From Ophthalmolycus amberensis (Eukaryota; Chordata; Actinopteri; Perciformes; Zoarcidae): a stretch of DNA of 64,000 nucleotides. Shown here one piece after another: positions 31,792 to 41,580 of the stretch. The notes beneath the pieces were generated by a model, which did no database searches, was not told where the DNA came from, and saw only the letters and a list, made by a program, of their open reading frames with translations. The stretch's first letter is position 1. Each line of letters begins with the position of its first letter. Made by a program: the position numbers and the translations under genes. The stretch lies in assembly GCA_024529925.1 (NCBI GenBank), contig JAFEUB010001475.1, positions 784,501 to 848,500 on the forward strand, given 5' to 3'.

Positions 31792-33327
31792 TTCACAGGT
31801 GGTGAAGAGAACTGTCCATGACACCGCTCAGCTTGCCAGTGCCTTTGTCCTTTCCGGTTGGGGGTTGTGGAGTGATTTCGGGGAAGGGGGGTTAATGCAG
31901 CCGCTGTCTCAGTGGGTGTAACCAGCTCTGCTGCCAGGATCCTCGGTGCTTTTGAAGTCAGTGAATTGAGTCTGACTTGCTGCCAGGCAGACATGTCCTT
32001 TCACACCATTCCTGGTCCTCGTACCAGAACACTTGTGCAATCTCCACCTTTTACAACTCAGATTGTGTGGGAGACAGAGAAACAGAGACAGCAGTATTTT
32101 TTGTCCAACAAACTCTCATTATACATTCCACTTCTCTCTCTTCTCTAAGCACACTCCAAGTTGATCACATTTTAATCGGCAAAAACTGCCTTTTTCAAGG
32201 AACCCCAATTTGATCCACCCTTAAATCCCACTTTGACACAAAAAAAACAAAACATAAAACGAAACAAACTAAAAATATTAAAATGTTGAATTAAAATTAA
32301 AACAGTTAATGGAAACTAAACGTGTTGAATCAAAACTAAAACTGTTAATGGAAATTAACTAAAGTATTTACACCTCTGGGACTCTATGTGAAGGTGTTTT
32401 CTGCAATTATCAAGCAATTGCTCCTCCTGTCCACTAGTTGGCAGAGAACATGTGCTTACCACATGAGCTTTGTAGCCAACAAAGCAGCTAAGCTAACAGA
32501 CGAAGCTAGGCCAACCTCATCAAGTTGACCACACTATCAACTGAAATCTTAATGCAATATCAAGCCACATCCACACACTCTTTATTTAACTAGACCGGGC
32601 CTTGGCCTTCCACCAACGTACCGGTTATTTTTCTAAAATCTCCTCTTTTATCTAACTATCTAAAGTAAGCACCGGAGCAGGCCTTTAGCTCCCGGCTTCA
32701 AACAATTCATTCACACCATACGTTACCCTTTCTTACAACACAACTTTCAGCACTGCAACAATCATTCATCGCAAAATACACCGTTAATACAATGTACTAT
32801 GTTCCCCTTCTTTCTTGTCTACCCACCCCAGATTATATTCCCTAGAACTCAAGTTAAATCCAGCGCTTTGTAGCAGTCAGCCTCCTTCCAGTGGAGCTCT
32901 GACTCTGTAGCGTAACTGTTCTGTTCGGCTTTCTAAGCTCGTCAATATGTCCCGCGGGGCAGAGTTCTCACAAGGCCCACCTAATAAGGCCAGCCCAGCT
33001 GGTCAACTACACAGAGTGGTAACAGCGCGAACTCCAGCCAAAACCCTCTGGAACTATTCAATTTATTCCCTCCCGTATATTTGAGCTCACTCAAGGCTCT
33101 GTTATCTCGCCTGAACTGCACAATTCAGAGCTACCACTCACACAAATATCACCATGCAGAGCTACTACTCATCAAACCACCTTGTTTAGATTACCAAATT
33201 AAACATCACATACTAGTGTTCGTATTCAGTTTGTAACTGTCTTCCCGTACCTACCTGATTTACCTCAAATTTCAGGAGAATGCACTTTTCCAGCTTCAGG
33301 TTACTTTGAGGTCTCTCTCTGTGCCCA
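31792..33327. other. Noncoding region left of the first Ty3 element
   Basis: No protein family recognised. 32230-32350 holds A-rich repeats of AATTAAAACAGTTAATGGAA. 32870-33120 is GC-richer but uncharacterised. Confidence 0.4.
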
Positions 33328-34124
33328 TGTAACAGAGTTAAAAATGTACTTTATTATTCTGTTGAGTATGTGTGAATTCTATCTTCATGAGCTATTTTTA
33401 TTTAGCGTTTTATTTTGTTAATGCTTCCTGCGGAAGCGGCGTCTCGCCTCTTTTGTACCTCCGAAGCCCCCGTAGTCCCGACTTTCCCTCACAGTGGTGT
33501 TTCGTACTGATGAGGGTAATAATAGATGTGTGGAATAATATCGTTGCACTGTTTTGTTGTTTTCTTCGGGAATGTAACTGTTTACGTTACGTACTTTAGT
33601 AACTGCTAAGGCGACGACCTTATGAAGCTGTTACGTGCCGTTTTGACTGTGGAAAATATAAGTTTACTGGCTGTTTCAGTTCGCCTATTTGGCGCCATTT
33701 ACTTTTACGTCAGGCTGCCCTGTCATAACGTAACGACGCAGATACTTTGGTATTCCTTTGTGTGAATTCTGTTGTCTTGCATGTTTAGGAGCGGATGTAT
33801 ACAGAGAGAGTGAGACCAGGAAGAAACTAATGTGGTTTATGTTGTCTTCTGCAGGTATGTATTTTCCTTTGTTTAATGTTATAATTTTCGCGGGTTTTGT
33901 TAATCATTCCACCTCATGTAGTTGTTTGTTTTGTCCACTTGATGTCGCTGTTAGTCCCGACTTCCCCAGACAGTGGTGTTTCGTACTGATGAGGGAGCGG
34001 ATGTATACAGAGAGAGTGAGACCAGGAAGAAACTAATGTGGTTTATGTTGTCTTCTGCAGCGAATAAATGCTGGAAAACTACCCTCTGAGTCGTCTCCTT
34101 CAATGCCATTCCAAGTCTGTTACA
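33328..34124 (+). repeat. 5' LTR of Ty3 element 1, with internal duplications
   Basis: Bounded by TGTAACAG and CTGTTACA and followed at once by a primer-binding-like site. A 65-bp segment (AGCGGATGTATACAGAGAGA...CTTCTGCAG) is present twice, at 33790-33854 and 33996-34060. A separate 43-bp segment (AGTCCCGACTT...GATGAGGG) recurs near 33473 and 33953. Confidence 0.7.
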
Positions 34125-34399
34125 CTGGTGCCGTGACCTTCGGATCTTCAGATCAGCTTGATGCTCGTCGCCGTGGATGCTGTGCTGCCGTCCTGATTTG
34201 CCTTTTCAGGACTGCTGTGATCATATAAGGTTTATAAAAGACTGGAATAGGGCATAGTGATTTGAATTGTCTATCTTTATTGTGTTAGTTATTTTTTTAA
34301 ATTTTCTTTTTACATTAACTTGCATTTCTACTGCATTTTGGTTCTAAGTACACACAACGCAAGTACATTTAATAGTTATAAACGGCTGGTGAAATAACA

Positions 34400-35872
34400 A
34401 TGGATGAGTTTGCTAGTCCTCGTCTGCCAAAAGGTAGGGGTGTTTGGCTCAGTCATATAGCGGACAGTAGGGATGTGGGACATTCTAAGCTAACACGTGA
34501 CAGTAGTGAGGATACAGGGCTAGGTCAGAGCCCAGGTAGTACTCCTGTTAGTGGGCTTATGAGAGACGGTCCCCTCACGTCCACTCCTGGCAGTGATTTG
34601 GATGCTATTCATCATCTTACAGACATGGTAGGGCAGTTAGGTGCTCAAATTGGGGAATCCATTGTAGCAAAGTTGATGTCAGCTGGTGTAGTAAACATGA
34701 ACAGTGACCACCAGACTACTACCACCCAGAACACACACTGTGATGTTGACCAACATGACCGTTCTCCACATGTGACAGTCCATGTAAATTCTGATAAAGG
34801 ACTCCAGACATTCAGAGGGGATAACACCGACAAATACCCAATCCAGGACTGGATTGACATGGCTAAAACACATCTCAGAAAACGAGAGATTCCTGTGTGC
34901 GACCAAGCCGAGGAAGTTATGAGCCATTTAATGGGCAAGGCCAGGGATGTTGTGAAGATTGCATTGCGTAGTGATCCTACGCTTGACGTTAAACAGAGAC
35001 CTGAACTGATGTACAATGTTCTTCTTCACTACTTCAGTGTTGCTCCCTCATGTCTCCCTCTAGCAGACTTCTATGCCACTCTGCCTAAGCACAGAGAAAA
35101 TCCAGTCGACTACTGGATAAGACTCAACAAAGCTGCCGACCTAGCACTTGAGGGCCTAAGCAGACAAGGGAAGCGGACGGAGAACATGAATGATGAAGTG
35201 GCTCTCATGTTCGTCAAACATTGCCCAGACCCAGAGTTGTCTTGCACCTTAAAGTGTAAGCCACTCCATGAATGGACCTCACGTGATGTGCAGCTGAGGA
35301 TTGATGACTATCAAAGGGAGTTGAGGGCCAGTGGTGGAGCCGCTGGTACTGCAGAACTGAATAACTACGTCACTGCAGCCACCTCTGAGCAGCCTAGTCA
35401 GCCATCAACAAGTCAGACGATGTCTGTGCAGTGTCTTACTCCGAGTCCTTCACCTTTCTCTCTCCATGGCCAGCATCATGTGCGTCATCCTCCTTGCCTC
35501 TCTCCTGCGTCTATCCCAGGTCAAGGTGAACCTCATCATGCTATGAGTCATCCCTCTGTACCAGCTGTGGCACAGAATCTCCAACAGTCAGAGGAGAGAC
35601 TTCTCACTCGTGTGGTCGACATGTTTCAGGAGATGATGGAGAAAATGCAACTGCGAGATGCTGCATGTCCAATGCAAGGTGGGAGATTCCAGCGTGCCTA
35701 TCGTGAGAAACGCGTCAGAGAGGAAGTTTGTAAGGTCTGTAATGACTCGGACCACAGCACCATTACACATTGTATGTCCGAGAGACTGTGTTTTGCCTGC
35801 CACGCCCCTGGCCACACCAAACTGAACTGCCCTGCCAAGAACTCCCCCCATTCTCAAACTGAGGGAAACTAG
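34400..35872 (+). CDS. Gag-like polyprotein of Ty3 element 1
   Basis: 490 codons. The central capsid-like region includes YPIQDWIDMAKTHLRKREIP and CLPLADFYATLPKHRENPVD. A C-terminal zinc knuckle, CFACHAPGHTKLNC (CX2CX4HX4C), is preceded by a second Cys/His cluster CKVCNDSDHSTITHC. Intact frame; ATG at 34400 follows ATAACA. Confidence 0.85.
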   Translation: MDEFASPRLPKGRGVWLSHIADSRDVGHSKLTRDSSEDTGLGQSPGSTPVSGLMRDGPLTSTPGSDLDAIHHLTDMVGQLGAQIGESIVAKLMSAGVVNMNSDHQTTTTQNTHCDVDQHDRSPHVTVHVNSDKGLQTFRGDNTDKYPIQDWIDMAKTHLRKREIPVCDQAEEVMSHLMGKARDVVKIALRSDPTLDVKQRPELMYNVLLHYFSVAPSCLPLADFYATLPKHRENPVDYWIRLNKAADLALEGLSRQGKRTENMNDEVALMFVKHCPDPELSCTLKCKPLHEWTSRDVQLRIDDYQRELRASGGAAGTAELNNYVTAATSEQPSQPSTSQTMSVQCLTPSPSPFSLHGQHHVRHPPCLSPASIPGQGEPHHAMSHPSVPAVAQNLQQSEERLLTRVVDMFQEMMEKMQLRDAACPMQGGRFQRAYREKRVREEVCKVCNDSDHSTITHCMSERLCFACHAPGHTKLNCPAKNSPHSQTEGN

Positions 35873-35931
35873 CTGACCTGAATTCCGAGGGAGGCAGTAC
35901 AGGTCGCACAACAAACTCCCAAATAGACGAC

Positions 35932-38900
35932 ATGTCTGATGCTGAGACTGTTTACACATCTGTGAGAGACTCATGTGATGAATCTGAAGTTGTCGTTTAT
36001 CAGAATATTCATCGAGTTGGCAGTTGTGACAGCCTTTTCTACACACCTGTGGTGATGGGTGGGACAGTGACAATAGGAGGCATGTTGGACAGTGGTTCCA
36101 TGGCTTGTAGCATTAACGAAACAGCTGAGATGAAACTGAGAGATGTTGGAGTGATAACCGACCAAAAACGGATTGATGTGAATGTAGTCCTTGTTGGATG
36201 TGGCGGACTTCGTGTTCGGCCCAAGTGTGCTTTTGATGTGGAAATGGAAGTGTATGGCTGTAAGATGTTTGTCCCCACACTTGTTGTCCCAGGACAGCAC
36301 GATGAGTTGATACTCGGGACAAATGTTATAAAACACATCCTGCATCAGTCTAAGCTATGTGAGTCCTACTGGAAAACAGTCTCTGGACCTTGCCCAGACA
36401 AAGACCCAGAAACAGAACGTTTCCTGTCTATGCTCTCAGGTGTGAACCCCTGGAAAGGAGGAGATGTTCCTGATAAGGTCGGTACAGTCAGATGTAACTC
36501 AGCCACTTACCTTGAGCCTGGACGTGAATATCTTATCTGGGGAAAACTGCCCAAGAACACTGCTATTTCTCCAGGTAGCACCGTCATAACAGAGCCCACG
36601 TCGTCCCGTTCGTTTCCCAGAGGTGTTCTGGTCGCAAAGATTGTAACTACACTGTGGGGAGACAGGCAGGTCCCGCTAAAGCTCATCAATACATCTGACA
36701 GACCTGTGCTGTTGAGGCGCAATGCAAAGCTGGCTGATGTATACACATGTGTAGCGCTTGAGGACATGGATGTGGCTGAGCAGACAGAGGTTCCCCTGGC
36801 CGGTTGCACCCAATCAACCGTGCCCCCTACTGTTGATGCAGATTCTGCCAAAGACAAGCTCGATTCAGTTGGGCTCAGTACTGTTGACATTGAGTCATGT
36901 GAAGTGTCAGTGGACTGTAAGAGGAGGATGGCTGATCTTGTTTTGCAGTATGAGGATGTCTTTTCACGCCACCATCTTGATTGTGGGGAGGCAAAGGACT
37001 TTGTACATCGCATACACCTGTCTGACAACAGACCATTCAGACTCCCATACAGGAGAGTGCCCCCTGGCCAGTATCAAAAGTTGTGCCAGGTGCTGAGCGA
37101 GATGGAGCAAAAAGAGATCATCAGAAAATCAACCAGTGAATACGCTTCACCATTGGTGCTTGTGTGGAAGAAGAATGGTGATCTCCGCATTTGTACAGAC
37201 TTTCGCTGGTTAAATAAAAGGACTCTGAAGGATGCTCACCCCCTTCCTCACCAGGCAGATTGTTTGGCAGCGCTAGGAGGCAACTGCCTTTTCAGCACGA
37301 TGGATTTGACCTCCGGGTTTTACAACATGCCACTCCATGAGGACGATAGGAAGTACTCCGCCTTCACCACTCCCATGGGTCTGTATGAGTACAACCGTCT
37401 GCCGCAGGGCCTTTGCAACAGTCCTGGGAGCTTCATGCGTATGATGACCAGCATTTTCGGAGACCAAAACTATTTGAGTCTGCTGTGCTATTTGGATGAC
37501 TTGTTGGTGTTTGCGCCTGATGAGGAGACTGCCTTGCTGCGCCTGGAGATGGTGTTTGAGAGGCTGCGTGGCCATAACCTGAAGCTAGCCCCCAAAAAGT
37601 GTTTCTTCCTCAGGAGGTCTGTAAAGTTTCTTGGCCACATTATTGATGAGAATGGTGTTTCAACAGACCCCAGTAAGGTTGAGAACATCACCAACATGAC
37701 AGACACTGATCTCATGGAGACTGATGGCGTGACCCCGTCCCAGAAGCGGATAAGATCCTTTTTGGGGATGGTAAATTACTATCAACACTTCGTGCCCAGA
37801 TACTCTGCCACTGCCAAGCCACTGTTTGACCTGTTGAAAGGTGGGAAAAGAAAAGGTAAACATAATAACAAACTGTCAAGCAGGAAGTTGTGTGCGGCAG
37901 ACTGGACCCCGGAACAGGGACAGGCTTTTGAGAGTCTGAAAACCTTGCTGGTTCACAGTGTTGTCTTGGCTCATCCCGATTTCAACCGTCTATTCATGCT
38001 GTCAACTGATGCCTCCTTGGATGGCATAGGCGCGGTTCTGTCTCAAATCCAGGAGGGGGAAGCACGAGCCAGGCCCATTGCTTTCGCTAGCAAGTCGTTG
38101 TCTCAGTCCCAAAAGAACTATCCAGCTCATCGGTTGGAGTTTCTGGCCTTGAAATGGTCAGTCTGCGAAAAGTTCAGTCACTGGCTGAAAGGCCACACAT
38201 TCACAGTCTGGACAGACAATAACCCTTTGACTCACATCCTGACAAAGCCGAAGCTAGATTGTTGTGAGCAACGCTGGGTAGCCAAGTTGGCGAGTTATGA
38301 CTTTGACATCAAGTATGTTCCAGGTCCACAGAACATCGTGGCTGATGCCCTGAGCCGTGTGCCGTTTGTCAAGGGGAGTGTTGGTCACAGGCTACTTGCT
38401 GAACCCTATGCAGGTCTTCTCACAGAGGTCAGAGATATGTCAAGTTTCTCTGTCCAAAATGCCTTTCGGTCATCCAGCCAGCACAGGGAACCCTCGTCTC
38501 TGAGTAACAATAACCAGTCTGCATGCAGTCCGCTTCACATGCACACTCAGTCTGTTGCAATGGAGGATGTGTCTGCTGTACTACAGTCACACATGGAATG
38601 GGATGCTGGTCCAAGGGCCCGTGCTGTTGAGGTGTTGCAGTACTTACCTCAGTTGGTTCCACCTGGACAGGACGCCTTACCCGCCTACACCGAGAAGGAT
38701 CTCCGTGATAAGCAGTTGGAGGATAGGACTCTCTCTCGTGTTCTGTCCTATATTGAGAGACGTCGGAGGCCTTCCAGGAGGGAAAGATTCAATGAGTCTG
38801 TCCTTGTCACAAGGTATCTGAAGCACTGGGATAGGCTCACTGTAAGTGATGGTGTGCTGTACAGGATTTCAAAAGACCAGAAAACCAAAGCGAAGCGTTT

Positions 38901-39099
38901 TCAATATGTTGTTCCTGACTCACTTAAGGCCGAGGTTCTGCAGGGGATTCATGATAGGGCTGGACATCAAGCTCAGTTCAGGAGCCTCAGCTTGGCGAGA
39001 CAGAGGTTTTTCTGGCCAAACCTTGACAGAGACATTGTCAACGATGCATCGTCAGCAAGACCGTCGAGCCTGAGGGACGGGCTCCCCTGGAGAGCATAA
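35932..39099 (+). CDS. Pol polyprotein of Ty3 element 1 (protease, RT, RNase H, start of integrase)
   Basis: 1,055 codons in a different frame from gag. Aspartic protease motif LDSGSMACS at residues 52-60. RT with RICTDFRWLNK and YLDDLLVF (YLDD 520-523). RNase H with LSTDASLDGIGAVLSQ near 690-705 and VWTDNNPLTH. Then AGHQAQFRSLSLARQRFFWP, the His half of the integrase zinc domain. A frameshift just after this removes the Cys half from the frame. Annotated as a partly decayed copy. Confidence 0.9.
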   Translation: MSDAETVYTSVRDSCDESEVVVYQNIHRVGSCDSLFYTPVVMGGTVTIGGMLDSGSMACSINETAEMKLRDVGVITDQKRIDVNVVLVGCGGLRVRPKCAFDVEMEVYGCKMFVPTLVVPGQHDELILGTNVIKHILHQSKLCESYWKTVSGPCPDKDPETERFLSMLSGVNPWKGGDVPDKVGTVRCNSATYLEPGREYLIWGKLPKNTAISPGSTVITEPTSSRSFPRGVLVAKIVTTLWGDRQVPLKLINTSDRPVLLRRNAKLADVYTCVALEDMDVAEQTEVPLAGCTQSTVPPTVDADSAKDKLDSVGLSTVDIESCEVSVDCKRRMADLVLQYEDVFSRHHLDCGEAKDFVHRIHLSDNRPFRLPYRRVPPGQYQKLCQVLSEMEQKEIIRKSTSEYASPLVLVWKKNGDLRICTDFRWLNKRTLKDAHPLPHQADCLAALGGNCLFSTMDLTSGFYNMPLHEDDRKYSAFTTPMGLYEYNRLPQGLCNSPGSFMRMMTSIFGDQNYLSLLCYLDDLLVFAPDEETALLRLEMVFERLRGHNLKLAPKKCFFLRRSVKFLGHIIDENGVSTDPSKVENITNMTDTDLMETDGVTPSQKRIRSFLGMVNYYQHFVPRYSATAKPLFDLLKGGKRKGKHNNKLSSRKLCAADWTPEQGQAFESLKTLLVHSVVLAHPDFNRLFMLSTDASLDGIGAVLSQIQEGEARARPIAFASKSLSQSQKNYPAHRLEFLALKWSVCEKFSHWLKGHTFTVWTDNNPLTHILTKPKLDCCEQRWVAKLASYDFDIKYVPGPQNIVADALSRVPFVKGSVGHRLLAEPYAGLLTEVRDMSSFSVQNAFRSSSQHREPSSLSNNNQSACSPLHMHTQSVAMEDVSAVLQSHMEWDAGPRARAVEVLQYLPQLVPPGQDALPAYTEKDLRDKQLEDRTLSRVLSYIERRRRPSRRERFNESVLVTRYLKHWDRLTVSDGVLYRISKDQKTKAKRFQYVVPDSLKAEVLQGIHDRAGHQAQFRSLSLARQRFFWPNLDRDIVNDASSARPSSLRDGLPWRA

Positions 39100-39119
39100 C
39101 AACAACCAGGCCACTGGAG

Positions 39120-39590
39120 TTGGTCTGCATTGACTTTTGGTCGGCCGAAGACTCCAGGAACAAGTCTGTCGATGTTTTGGTGATAACTGACCATTTCACG
39201 AGGATGGCCCAGGCATTTCCATGTAAAGACCAAACAGCTAAGCAGGTGGCGAGAGTTCTCTGGGACCGGTACTTCTGTGTCTTTGGATTCCCGGAAAGGA
39301 TCCATAGTGACCAAGGTGCTAACTTTGAAAGTCTGCTGATAAGTGAGCTTCTCAGGGTCTCTGGTGTCAGGAAATCGCACACGACCCCCTACCATCCGAT
39401 GGGTAATGGGAGTGTGGAACGTTTCAACCGGACTTTAGGTGGCATGATTCGTGCGCTGCCCCCTGAAGAGAAGGCCGACTGGCCACGGCGCTTGCAGACT
39501 CTGACGTTCATGTACAACTGCACAGCTCATGAGACAACAGGCTATCCCCCCTTTTACCTCGTTTGGCCGGATTCCCCGCCTACCTGTTGA
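39120..39590 (+). pseudogene. Integrase catalytic core of Ty3 element 1 (frame-shifted from pol)
   Basis: DDE core: the first D in LVCIDFW, the second in IHSDQGANFE, the E in GSVERFNRTL. Belongs to the pol polyprotein but is cut off by one shift upstream (about 39045) and one downstream (C-run near 39547). Confidence 0.85.
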
Positions 39591-40590
39591 TGTACTCTTC
39601 CGTACTGTCCTTCGTGACTCTGCTGTGATGAGCTATGAGAAGTATGTAGCGAGTCTCGCCAATGATCTAAAAGAAGCAATGGTTATTGCTCAGGTCCATG
39701 CTACGAAGGAGCAGAATCGACATGCTCAGCTGTACAACAGGAAAGTAAAGGGATCCGACATCGAGATCTGTGACCGGGTGCTCTTGGCCAACAGGAAGGA
39801 GAGGGGTAAGAAGAAGCTTGCGGACAGGTGGGACTCGACAGTCTACACTGTGGTGGACGTGAATACAGAGACACACACGTACAGACTCCGCGACACAGTC
39901 ACTGGACGGGAGAAGGTGATACACAGGAACTTGATGATGCTGGCCAATTTCCTCCCTGTGGGGGACACATGTGGAATGTCTGACCTTGCCTCATCCATGC
40001 CGGTTACAGGATCCACGGCTTCAGGAGATGACGATGTGAGTGAGGCAGAAGAGACCTTGTTTGGGGGAGAGGGTGAGCCTCATGGTGTGACTAGTGAAAG
40101 CCTCGACACTGAAAGTGACAGACACTCACCTATGACTGTGGAGGATGGACAGGGCCCCTTGGCTGATTCGGAACCTGTGGACTCGGAGAGGAGAACCATT
40201 GATTGGATCACTCAGTTGTCTGCACCAAGTCTGTCTGTGGCAGACGCTTCTGACATAAGAAGTGTTGCTTCTGATCCCCAGGATGCTTCTGTTTCACTTG
40301 AAGACCACATAGAAGATCAGTCTGTGACTTATGATTCTTGCTCTGTGACTGTTGGAGGTATTTCAACACATGTGAGACAGCCAGACTCTGCTCTTGACAC
40401 CATGACACAGACAGATAACACATCTGACATTTTGCACACTGATGTTCAGACCTCAGCCACGATCGGTGGTCGTTCTATTGCACAGGTCAGGTCAAGTTTT
40501 GGTCGCTTAGTCAAGCCTGTGAACAGGCTCATTCAGACCATGTCCAGGCAGGATGTTGTTCAGGAGAAGTCGAATGTTAAAGTTGTTTGA
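39529..40590 (+). pseudogene. Integrase C-terminal region and tail of Ty3 element 1
   Basis: After the second frameshift, the frame encodes QLYNRKVKGSDIEICDRVLL and GKKKLADRWDSTVYTVVDV, the integrase C-terminal (GPY/F-like) module. A long acidic Ser/Asp-rich tail of about 200 residues, unusual for the class, runs to TGA at 40590. Confidence 0.75.
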
Positions 40591-40763
40591 CAATCTATGT
40601 TCCTGGTGCTTCCTGATTGAAACCGTAGGCATGTAGCTTATGCCAATGATGGGTTTGGAAGTTTTTGTTTTTTTGGTATAATGTTCCACTGTTTAATTTT
40701 CTTATCTGACATGAGCCTGTACTACACTGCACTTTGTGTTTGGGTCTTGTGGGGTGTACAGGG

Positions 40764-41580
40764 GATAAGTCCCTGGTTATCCAGGGACTTATCAAACAGT
40801 TACAAAAGTCCTCTTTATCCGACCTACCCCCACCAGAGGCTCATAGAAGTTTATCGGGACTTAATAGGGAGTCATATGCAATCCTTTATCAACTATCAAT
40901 CTCTCCTTTATGGTATGAATAAAGAGTCAGGCAGAAAGTCAGAGAGACAGACAGAGTCAGGCAGAAAGTCAGAGAGACAGACAGAAAAATCACACAGACC
41001 GACAGAGACACAGACAAAGTCAGAAAGCCAGAAAGAAAGTCAGGCAGAAATTTAGAGAGACAGACGGACGGACAGAAAGTCAGACAGACAGAATCAGAAA
41101 GACAGACAGAGTCAGGCAGAAAGTCAGAGAGACAGACAGAGTCAGGCAGAAAGTCAGAGAGATTGTAATCATTGGGTCGTTTATCAAACAGTTACAAAAG
41201 TCCTCTTTAGGTCCTACCACCACCAGAGGCTCATAGAGGTTTATCCAGGGACTTATAAAACAGTTACAAAAGTCCTCTTCATCCAACCTACCCCCACCAG
41301 AGGCTCATAGAAGTTTATCTAGGGACTTAATAGGGAGTCATATGCAACCCTTTATCAACTATCAATCTCTCCTTGACAAAAAATCTGAGCGTCAGACAGA
41401 AAGTCAGAGAGACAGACAGAGTCAACCAGAGTCAGGCAGAAAGTCAAAGAGACAGACAGAGTCAGGCAGAAAGTCAAAGAGACAGACAGAGTCAGGCAGA
41501 AAGTCAAAGAGACAGACAGAGTCAGGCAGAAAGTCAAAGAGACAGACGGACAGACAGAAAGTCAGAGAGACAGACAGTCA
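40764..41580. repeat. Tandem repeat block: palindrome, 464-bp duplication and 30-bp GTCA/GACA units
   Basis: Starts with a perfect 13-bp stem GATAAGTCCCTGG/TTAT/CCAGGGACTTATC (40764-40793). A block beginning CCAGGGACTTAT at 40781 recurs at 41245 (period 464), with a third partial copy near 41176. Within each period are GTCAGGCAGAAAGTC/GACAGACAGA minisatellite units. Four perfect 30-bp units start at 41431, 41461, 41491 and 41521. Because 30 is divisible by three, they read as a repeated ESGRKSKRQT decapeptide, probably without meaning. Confidence 0.85.

Larger units (their letters stand above)
33328..40700 (+). mobile_element. Ty3/gypsy-type LTR retrotransposon 1, nearly full length, one LTR only
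   Basis: Order: 5' LTR (33328-34124), primer-binding-site-like TGGTGCCGTGACC (34126-34138), gag (34400-35872), pol with protease, RT and RNase H (35932-39099), integrase core (39120-39590), then a C-terminal frame (39529-40590). Ty3-type order is shown by integrase following RNase H. The frame breaks near 39045 and near 39555 (C-run). No copy of the LTR is found downstream, so the 3' end is lost or recombined; the right boundary is approximate. Confidence 0.88.

Noticed and set aside
41431..41550. Regular 30-bp repeats resembling a CRISPR array
   Set aside because: Units are head-to-tail with no spacers, in a vertebrate genome, and belong to a wider GTCA/GACA minisatellite.
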